Notes under the pieces: model-generated | Database searches by the model: none | What the model was told of the DNA's origin: nothing | Seen by the model: the letters and a program-made list of their open reading frames with translations, nothing else | Shown here: positions 56,617 to 64,000 of the stretch, in pieces | Layout: the number at the start of each line of letters is the position of its first letter | Numbering within the stretch: position 1 is the first letter of the stretch | Assembly: GCF_000341285.1 (NCBI RefSeq) | Contig: NW_005178413.1 | Span: 30,763-94,762 of the forward strand | Length of the DNA: 64,000 nt | Origin: Galdieria sulphuraria | Taxonomy: Eukaryota > Rhodophyta > Bangiophyceae > Galdieriales > Galdieriaceae | Direction: 5' to 3' | Made by a program: the position numbers and the translations under genes

Positions 56617-58673
56617 ATGTTTTGGCGCACTCTTGCGATTGAGTCGACATTTTTCTTTTGTCCAACTTGTCGTATTATTGTTGTGCAAAATGGAAGGTGG
56701 ATAAGACACAAAAGAACTTGTTTTCAACGGAGCCCTTTATCTAGATTATATTGTCAGACCACTAAGGTTTCTAATATTGTAAAGGCAAGTAGCTTCTTAC
56801 CATCTCCCCCAGCTGACTTCTTACACCGAAACAAGAAACAATTGGCTGATGTAGAAAATTCGACGATACTTTCCATAGCAGAAACTTTTAAAAGAGGAGA
56901 GTGGAAGGCTGTCGATGTCGTCATCGAATACTTGAACCGCATTCACGAAATGGATAAGCTGTTGGGTGCATTCCTTACTGTCGACGCAGAGAGGTGAGTG
57001 TTTCTCCTTGTATCTGTCGTTACTCCGTATATTGGTTTGTAGAGCTTTACAGAAAGCACAACTGTTGGACGAAAAGTGGAAAAATGGTGAACATTTGGGA
57101 CCTTTGGCTGCAGTACCCGTTGCTGTGAAAGATAATTTGTGTACAAAGGGATTGCTAACAACTGCTGGTTCCAGAATATTGGAAAATTTTATTCCTAGAT
57201 ATGATGCAACCACTGTTTCTCGTTTGGAAGCTGCAGTAAGTATTAGTAGAATTCATCCATCTATCGGTCGCTTTTCTGTTCTCTCGTTGAATTAGGATGC
57301 AATAGTGGTTGGAAAAACCAACATGGATGAGTTTGGAATGGGGTCATCTACCGAACTTTCAGGTTTTCACCCCAGCAAAAATCCTTGGGATCCTAGTCGA
57401 GTTTGTGGAGGTTCTTCTGGAGGTTCTGCTGCAGCAGTTGCTTCAGGAATGGCGCCTTTTGCTTTGGGTTCGGATACAGGTGGTTCTATTCGTCAACCAG
57501 CTTCCTTTTGTGGCGTCTGTGGACTCAAGCCTACCTACGGAAAAGTATCTAGATTTGGTTTGGTCGCTTTTTCTTCTTCTCTAGATACAGTGGGTCCAAT
57601 GGCTTCTTCTGTAATAGAGCTTGCCACAATTTTCCAAGTATTAGCTGGTCATGATTCGATGGACAGCACTTCACTGTCAGACAAAGTACCTTGTTATACC
57701 GATATGTTGCAAGAAAAGGGAGCTTTGGATTTGAAAGGTATAACGTTGGGAGTAGTTTATGATGAAAGAATGTTGTCGTTGGAAGGTTTCCGTAATATTA
57801 ATGGAACTGGTGTGGAAGATCTTATGCGTTGTTTTCAAGAGTCGATCAGAGTATTGACTCATTTGAATGTCAAAGTAGTTCCGATATCTTTGTCATTTTT
57901 AGAAGAAGCATTGGCGGCTTATTATGTGATTGCACCATCCGAAGCTTCTTCCAATTTAGCTCGATATGATGGAGTTCGTTTCGGAATCAGACAGTATGCA
58001 TCTCATATATCGGAGGTATAGAGAAACTGAAATCAATTGTGTATATTCATTGCTCAGAATATTTAGTTGTATCAAAAGAGTCGAGGAATGGGGTTGGGAA
58101 GTGAAGTGAAAAGGAGAATTTTAACGGGAACTTTTGCCTTATCCACTGGATATTATGACGCTTATTATCGGAAAGCATTACAAGTAAGGCAACTTATTTC
58201 ACAACAATTCGAGGTAAGCTGCATATACTTTCTTCCAAATGATTGTTGTCTATCGATTCATTGGAATGAATGACTTAGAATCTATTTCAACAGTTGGATA
58301 TTATCGTTTGTCCAACCACACCTTGTGCTGCTTTCGAGTTGGGAGAGAAGATGGAAGATCCCGTGAAAATGTATATGGAAGATTTGTTAACTATTCCTGC
58401 AAGTTTAGCGGTAAGTTACTTTGAAAGTTCTTTCTTTCACATGACACATTGTTTAAGGGTTTACCTGCAGTGAGTATTCCTATGGGTTTCGATTCTGATC
58501 ACATGCCATTGGGTTTACAGTTGATTGGAAATCGACAGAGAGAAGATATTTTGTTTCGAGTGGGTCATGCATTTCAATTAGCTACGAATTGGCATCGTCA
58601 TCGACCTTTGATATATCGGAATTATGTTTCAACAACCGATACAACCACACATAACACATCTTTACCATCGTAA
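56617..58673 (+). CDS. gatA: Organellar glutamyl-tRNA(Gln) amidotransferase subunit A
   Basis: GatA releases ammonia from Gln for conversion of Glu-tRNA(Gln) to Gln-tRNA(Gln) in mitochondria or plastids. Six exons (56617-56993, 57043-57235, 57296-58015, 58067-58213, 58294-58410, 58458-58673) give 589 residues, about 100 more than bacterial GatA because of a basic N-terminal extension. The Ser-cisSer-Lys triad is seen in [27 protein letters not shown] and [12 protein letters not shown]; other landmarks are [38 protein letters not shown] and [10 protein letters not shown]. The stop lies 12 bp from that of the convergent WAPL gene. Confidence 0.96.
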
Positions 58674-58685
58674 TTGAGCTTGTGC

Positions 58686-60363
58686 TCAATGCTCATAGAA
58701 ATAAAGAGAAAGATCGTGTTCCAGTCGATCGATCAGTTTTCGATATTGGTTGACAGAAATTTCAGATAAGATACCCATTTCATTTTGTACATGATAAAAT
58801 TCTTCAATCACGGCAATCAAATGAAACAACACTGTTTTAGGAAGATATTGTAATAAAACCTACAAATTCAGATAAGAGAGATGATTCACTGTCTTATTAC
58901 TTGTCACTTACTGTTATCCAACGACGTTCACCGTTGATCAAACATGCCAATAAAATGGATGCATAAGCCACCGTAGTTTGATGTTCTACCATCATAGGAT
59001 TCGTATTCGACTCATTGGATGAAGGAATCAATCGTATATACTTTAAAAGAATTTGAAAAATAGCAGGCTCACTATAATGCTTCGTAGTTGATGGATCAGA
59101 TGAAAATCGATGAACGGCAGTGATATGTAAAAACAGCGTAGCACAAGATGGATAAGAAATGAGAATATTGATTATCAGTACCAAACAAGTAACTCTCAAG
59201 TCAAAATCGGTTCTATGAGGAAAACTCTCGTTGTGAAGCAATCGGATGAGAAGAGGTAATGCTTGTTGATGGACCAATGTCCTGCACAGTTCTTGATTAT
59301 TGCTTGAAAGATTGACCAAAACTCTCAAACAAGCAATGCAAATTGCTCTCTTTCGTTGTTGCTCCGCCACACTTGTATATTGTATTATGTTTTGCAATAA
59401 CCAGATTGTACTCGACTGTTGTACGAAATGGTTGAGAGCTATTCGATGGTCATTGCTATCAGCTGTTGTATTAAGACAGGAAAGCTTATCCAACAGAGTA
59501 GCTACACAAAGAGATATCAGGTCCTTTACAAATTCTGGAAAGCACAAGTTGTTAGCTTTAGATAGCCATTGTATCATTTCTATACCATATTTGTTGGTTC
59601 TATGTGTTTTGGAACAAGTAACCAAAGAAATATAAAAAAAGGAAATAAAGGTGATCATCCAAATAGATAATGATAACGAGCAACCTTCTTCTGGATTGAC
59701 ATGATTCTTCTTCATTCTTGGATATTCAGAGAGGAGTGACTGTATCATTTTCAATAGAGTATCTTGAATGCTTTCACAGTACTCTTCCCAAGCATCAAAA
59801 TCCATATTATATATCATATGAAAGAGATGAGCATCTATTTGTATATTTTCATGACTATGAATGGGAAATGATTGGATATTCTCTTGCAAACCAAGTTGAC
59901 AAATATTCATTATGCAGTTCATCTTTTCTTCACCTTCTTCGTCATTGTTATGATACCAAATATAAGCAATGGCCAATAAGAGACACTTGTTCCATTTTGA
60001 ATAGCTATGAAAGTTGAGGTGAGTCAACCACAAGGAAAGTTCCTTATGGGGTCCTTCATAGGAATGGACTAGAAACCGATTGTGCAATAATTGTTCGAGC
60101 AGTTGTTCACAAGTCAACCCACTTTGGGAAAGTAAACCAAGACCACTTTTCTCAACACTTTTATATCCTTCCAAAAAAGATATCTGCTTCACTAGATGAG
60201 GCTCGAAGTCTTCATCCGTCTCTGATACAGTTGACTCATTTTTGGTGTCCCAACTGGATATTCGTTGTGTGGCAAGATCAAACAGTTGACTTGACTTTCT
60301 TTCTATTGATTTGAAATAAATTGGACTAGATAACTTGTTTGGAGTTTTCCCAAAAGTAGCCAT
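58686..60363 (-). CDS. WAPL-like cohesin release factor
   Basis: WAPL opens the cohesin ring with PDS5 and controls sister-chromatid cohesion. Exons 60363-58912 and 58859-58686 (52-nt intron, phase 0) give 541 residues of HEAT/ARM-type helices. The C-terminal part matches the conserved WAPL domain: LRVLVNLSSNNQELCRTLV, VAYASILLACLINGERRWIT followed after the intron by VLLQYLPKTVLFHLIAVIEE and FYHVQNEMGILSEIS. The N-terminal unstructured region is much shorter than in animals. An early segment (SGLGLLSQSGLTCEQLLEQL) fits the start of the fold. Assignment rests mainly on the C-terminal pattern. Confidence 0.75.
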
Positions 60364-60483
60364 ATCCTATAGTTTTCAAAAAGTCAAAAAAGTATAACCA
60401 TCCAATTGGGCGCCTTTTTTCATTTCTTATGGAATGGCGTATTTTTCTCTTTTGAAAGACGACAACTGTTGAGAGAAGATCAC

Positions 60484-61323
60484 ATGTCTTCTTCTTCTTC
60501 TTTGGGAATATGCTCTTCTAGGTATTCTGGTAAACAGGCCTTGACTTATTTGAAGGACGCTTATTTAATTGACTGGTTTACTCTTGGAGTATTTGGAGTT
60601 ATTTTCCCTTTCATATTGAAGACCAGTGTTCATCCTTATCGTAGACAAGTTGCTTTGGATGATCCGCAGTTTTCGCATCCCTTTCTTAAGGATATTGTCA
60701 GTACCCAAGTATGTACTTTGAGTTCTTTGTTGATTCCCTGTCTAGTTGGCGTCATAGTGGAGTGGAGATGGGTAAGAAGAACGAAGCGTTGGATTCCCGC
60801 CATTTTCAACTTGCATATTTTTATATTGGGACTATTGGAAGCAACACTTTGTACGGTAACTATCACGGAGATTCTAAAGTTAGTGGCTGGTCGTCCACGT
60901 CCTTATTTTTTAAGTGTTTGTGAACCTATCAATGGCTCTACGATAAACTGTCAAGGGAATGCAGCACAAATAGAGGAAGCTCGCAAGTCATTTCCTAGTG
61001 GCCATACTTCACTGGCTTTTGCAGCAGCTGTTTATTTGACTTTGTACTTTATAAAAATATTTTGGTTGAGTGAAGGGTTTTATCGTAATTGGCATTTGTG
61101 GTTGTTACTAGTTCCTTTATTACTTGCTAGTTTTGTAGGAGTTTCACGAACGATGGATTATCATCACCACTTTAGTGATATCGTTGCTGGTGCGTGGTTG
61201 GGAACGGTGGTTAGTGTTTTGGCATTTATAGGGCGTTTGGGTTGTAGTGAATGGAATCATCATAGACGAGAAAGTAATCATGATGAGGAGGAATATTCTA
61301 TTACAGGAGATCAACAAGTATAA
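60484..61323 (+). CDS. Lipid phosphate phosphatase (PAP2 superfamily)
   Basis: Dephosphorylates phosphatidic acid or similar lipid phosphates in membranes. 279 residues from the first ATG, single exon, six membrane segments. The three PAP2 motifs are present: KLVAGRPRPYF, SFPSGHTSLAFAAA and SRTMDYHHHFSDIVAG, carrying the catalytic His pair and Asp. The N-terminal order (AYLIDWFTLGVFGVIFPFI) is like plant LPP. The C-terminal tail is acidic. Its last 13 coding bases overlap the antisense last exon of the bilin reductase. Confidence 0.93.
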   Translation: MSSSSSLGICSSRYSGKQALTYLKDAYLIDWFTLGVFGVIFPFILKTSVHPYRRQVALDDPQFSHPFLKDIVSTQVCTLSSLLIPCLVGVIVEWRWVRRTKRWIPAIFNLHIFILGLLEATLCTVTITEILKLVAGRPRPYFLSVCEPINGSTINCQGNAAQIEEARKSFPSGHTSLAFAAAVYLTLYFIKIFWLSEGFYRNWHLWLLLVPLLLASFVGVSRTMDYHHHFSDIVAGAWLGTVVSVLAFIGRLGCSEWNHHRRESNHDEEEYSITGDQQV

Positions 61324-62306
61324 TGTTCTTTAAAAGTAGACAATTTTCGAGGCAAATCAAACAAGAATCCTATTTCTCATAGAATAAACGATATATATAT
61401 ATATAAATATGTATCATACTCACCATGAATATATTCTTCTGTCCATTCACTTCCATAGAATCGAGTAAACATACCACGTGCAGGATCCTTTTCAGCACGA
61501 TACTGGATATAAGCAAGATGTCTGGACTTTATGAGTTCCAAGAGTTGTTTATCTTGAATATGAACTGCATGATTGACAAACTTGAGATACAATTCGAGAT
61601 ATTCTTGAAAAGCATCCCATACATGTGTCTCTATCACTTCATCTTGACTAGGACGACTCCATAAGAAACAAGGTGAAAAGAAAGGCTTTGCATCTTCAGG
61701 TAAGTCACCACCCCAAGGAAGAAGAGAACTATATTTCTCATATATGGGTTGCAATTGGAGCGAATATTTGTTTTGATATTCGATGGTATGAAATAGTGGC
61801 TGCATATCCAATGCAATCAGATGACCACCAGGTAAAGTGACGAGGTCTGCACCAAAGAAAGGTAAATCATATTCTAACCGTGGAAAAATAACAAAGTTGA
61901 GTACTTGAAGTGCTTTCCCTCCTTGTACATGAGCTGCTCTTATTTGCCTCAGTTTTTCTGACTGATATGCATAACTCGTCGTCTTCACCGTACTTTGGCG
62001 ACTACCTTTGCCAGTGATGGCTACTTTTTCTTCAAATCCTGCAGGAATAGGATAAGGTTGCAAAGAAATGGAACTTTGAAGAATTTCTATTGCTTTGTTG
62101 AAAAAGGGAGAATACAAGTCCTTTGTTTCTTGATGAGAGGAAGAAGGCTGTGTTGGGTGAGACGAACAGGCTATCCATTGGTAAGTATTTATGGTTCTCC
62201 GTATAGTATGATACTTGTTAGAGTGTTGACAACAAATATTCCTTTTCAGTGGAGAAAAGGAACCACCATTGAGATAACCTTGAGATTGAAAACCAGCTTT
62301 CATCAT
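61311..62306 (-). CDS. Ferredoxin-dependent bilin reductase (PebA/PebB/HY2 family)
   Basis: Reduces biliverdin or dihydrobiliverdin with ferredoxin to make phycobilins for light-harvesting phycobiliproteins. Exons 62306-61424 and 61369-61311 (54-nt intron, phase 1) give 313 residues. The core [40 protein letters not shown] and [16 protein letters not shown] is characteristic, with the conserved Asp in the YDLPFFGAD strand. An N-terminal extension of about 80 Ser/Thr-rich residues suggests plastid import. After the intron the end reads [19 protein letters not shown], replacing the AT-rich read-through tail. Which bilin it produces is uncertain; PebB-type seems closest to me. Confidence 0.87.
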
Positions 62307-62412
62307 AAGAATGAAAAGAAAGAAAGATTGGGAAAAGGATGGAATGAAGAGAACGGACAAACAAACGAAGAAAACCAAATCATATCCTCGAAACAAAAAG
62401 ACAACTAACCCT

Positions 62413-62670
62413 ATGAGTAATAAAGAAATGGAAAGTGAAGAAATGACAAAAGAAGAGAAACACGTTGGATGGGAAGTGGAAGAGTTGTTTAACAAGATAA
62501 AAAAGAAAAGTCCTAGTAAGAACAACACAACCAAGAAAGCAAAAAGGAGAGAAAAGTCCATTCGTTACACAAAAGAAGGATTTCGTATTTATAGACCAGA
62601 GGAACTGAAACAAGATCAACCAGAAAACTTGAAAGGAGAATGTCCTTTTGACTGCAACTGTTGTTTCTAG
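62413..62670 (+). CDS. DUF1764-family protein
   Basis: A small Lys-rich protein of 85 residues (or 119 if translation starts at the ATG at 62311). The C-terminal [15 protein letters not shown] and CPFDCNCCF match the ending of the DUF1764 family of conserved eukaryotic proteins, whose function is unknown and which may be nucleolar given their basic low-complexity body. Its mRNA region lies directly upstream of, and opposite to, the bilin reductase. The hydrophobic frame on the other strand is only its antisense shadow. Confidence 0.82.
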   Translation: MSNKEMESEEMTKEEKHVGWEVEELFNKIKKKSPSKNNTTKKAKRREKSIRYTKEGFRIYRPEELKQDQPENLKGECPFDCNCCF

Positions 62671-62742
62671 GAGGCCATATGAAATAATAGGAAAAGATTG
62701 TGGAGACACACAAGTGTTTGGGGAAAATAGAGTGTGATATCG

Positions 62743-63521
62743 ATGACTGAAAATAAAGCCAATAGCAAACGTTGGATACCTTTGGAGTCCAATCCTCAAG
62801 TCTTATCTGAATATCTACACAAGTTGGGTGTAGAAGAAAATGTTTCTCTAGTGGACGTACTTTCTCCAGACTTACTGGATCTCGTTCCTCGACCTGTATA
62901 CGCCGTCATACTTTTGTATCCACTTCACAACCAACAAAGCACTAGGGAAGAAATAAAACAAGAAACTAGTGTCTATTTTTGTAAGCAAACGATAAGTAAG
63001 TTGTCAAAAGAAAGTGGACTTTGTATATATAACTATTTATAGGCAACGCTTGTGGAACAGTGGCTCTGGTTCACGCTGTATTGAATAATATTCACCGAAT
63101 AAGTTGTAAGAAGAATAGCTTCTTTGACAAGTTTTATACTTCAACTGTTCACCTTTCACCTCATGAAAGAGCAACTTGTTTGGAACAGAGCGAAGAATTG
63201 GACTATCTACACTCTGAGTTTGCACAAGTAGGTCAAAGTCAGGCACCTGGCAATACTGAAGAAATAGACTTGCACTTTGTCACTTTTGTATCTCAACAAG
63301 GAAAACTAATTCAGTTGGATGGGCGTTTAGAACAACCTGTCGTCTGTGGTAACTGTGAAGAAGAGAATCTGTTGCAAGTATGTAAAGTTTCTTCCTTTGT
63401 AAGAAGAAATATTTTGAATACTTTTTAGGAAGCAACCAATGTTATCAAAGAACAGTTTATGGCAAAAGATCCCAATGAAGTTCGTTTCAATATCTTGGCA
63501 CTTGTTCATAACGAATCCTAA
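62743..63521 (+). CDS. Ubiquitin C-terminal hydrolase, UCH-L3/YUH1 type
   Basis: A cysteine protease that cleaves small adducts or fused peptides from the C-terminus of ubiquitin. Exons 62743-62995, 63043-63377 and 63429-63521 give 226 residues, the usual UCH-L3 length. The catalytic Cys lies in QTISNACGTVALVHAVLNN, created by the first splice; the catalytic His in LHFVTFVSQQGKLIQLDGR together with the Asp of LDGR; the oxyanion Gln is the Q of QTIS. The N-terminus RWIPLESNPQVLSEYLHKLG is typical. There is no C-terminal extension as in UCH-L5/UCH37. In this genome one natural substrate could be the ubiquitin-cytochrome c precursor (inference). Confidence 0.95.
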
Positions 63522-64000
63522 TATGGATATATCTCCAAGTTTTTCCTATTCATGAAAGAGTGATATTCCTATGAATCCTAACAAAAGTGTCTTTTTGATA
63601 AGAAATATATTATTGGATAACGACAATCCTACTCTCTCTCTCTCTCTTTCCAAAAGAAGATACTACACTTGTTGTCAGGTTGAATTCAGTAGTTGAATTC
63701 CTACTTGAAACCTTTATCAACAAGTATATTATTTTCACTCTTGGAAGATCACAACTAGTTTTGTCTCATCCAAATGGTTTATTATTCTAAGTTGCATAGA
63801 AAACAGTATATTCACAGTGATCAAAATGATACCTTCTTTCCTCTTCCCCTAAATAAGAAAAATGTTTTATTCACTTTTTTGGCTTTGTCCAATCTTTTCT
63901 AGAAACATTGGTTGATAGAAAGAGTGTCGATTCAACATTGGATTCCTATAAGAATAGCAGCTCGATGGATTGTCTTGTAGAGAAAGCATGGAATCATGAA
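63522..64000. other. Window end without a recognisable gene
   Basis: About 480 nt after the UCH gene, including a short (CT)n run near 63630-63648. No convincing frame or splice pattern is seen. It may be intergenic or the start of a further gene beyond the window. Confidence 0.45.

Noticed and set aside
62307-62561. Hydrophobic N-terminal extension of the bilin reductase frame
   Set aside because: It is the exact antisense of the Lys-rich DUF1764 gene, whose C-terminus is recognisable; poly-Phe/Leu is what antisense of poly-Lys/Glu gives. The reductase is therefore started at 62306.

Overview
This is 64 kb of nuclear DNA from a eukaryote with a very compact, AT-rich genome. The gene content points to a unicellular red alga of the Cyanidiophyceae, most like Galdieria. 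Evidence: many genes are cut by tiny GT-AG introns of about 36-62 nt; neighbouring genes are separated by tens of bases; a bilin reductase of the phycobilin pathway sits beside plastid-type proteins (LrgA/LrgB glycolate carrier, plastid-type lipoamide dehydrogenase) and ordinary eukaryotic nuclear genes (HUS1, WAPL, DR1, U1-70K, CHMP6). The species assignment is inference; no database was searched. Exon structures were built by eye from splice signals, reading phase and family similarity.

Layout. 0-10 kb: 3' part of a copper P-type ATPase, a complex I B15/NDUFB4-like subunit, ESCRT-III CHMP6/VPS20, tRNA-Gly(UCC), a CCT-domain protein, organellar bL18, a ZIP metal transporter, a DDX20/Gemin3-like DEAD-box helicase and glyoxalase II. 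10.9-13.0 kb: a 2.1 kb stretch with only fragmentary exon-like frames. 13-22 kb: a RING protein, then a carbon-metabolism neighbourhood (acetate/succinate transporter, two paralogous glycerol dehydrogenases flanking a zinc alcohol dehydrogenase, malonyl-CoA decarboxylase). 22-34 kb: an LYR-like protein, a RING-H2 protein, a SAM-containing kinesin-13, a mitochondrial m-AAA protease, a ubiquitin-cytochrome c fusion, an ABHD13-like hydrolase and lipoamide dehydrogenase. 34-44 kb: CDC123, a NIPA-type magnesium transporter, a telobox-type MYB protein, a PLGG1-like glycolate carrier, U1-70K, a frameshifted isoprenylcysteine-methyltransferase-like membrane protein and a free-standing ZnT5-N-terminus-like membrane protein. 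44-54 kb: HUS1, an NLI/FCP1-like protein, a SPO22/ZIP4-like TPR protein, a UQCC6/Brawnin-like microprotein, DR1 (NC2-beta) and UDP-glucose dehydrogenase. 54-64 kb: ACOT9-like thioesterase and GatA (divergent, 28 bp apart), WAPL, a lipid phosphate phosphatase, a bilin reductase, a DUF1764 protein and a UCH-type deubiquitinase.

The standout is at 29722-30378. A complete 76-residue ubiquitin is encoded in frame, through an intron-defined junction, with a complete cytochrome c that has no start codon of its own. At this locus cytochrome c can apparently only be made as a ubiquitin fusion that must be cleaved after Gly-Gly. A UCH-family hydrolase, the class able to remove such tails, is encoded about 33 kb away; that co-occurrence is suggestive only. 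Other notable items: two glycerol dehydrogenases with identical intron positions, a KIF24-like SAM-kinesin in a lineage without centrioles, a ZnT5-type N-terminal domain without its transporter half, several overlapping or abutting gene ends, and one likely homopolymer frameshift.
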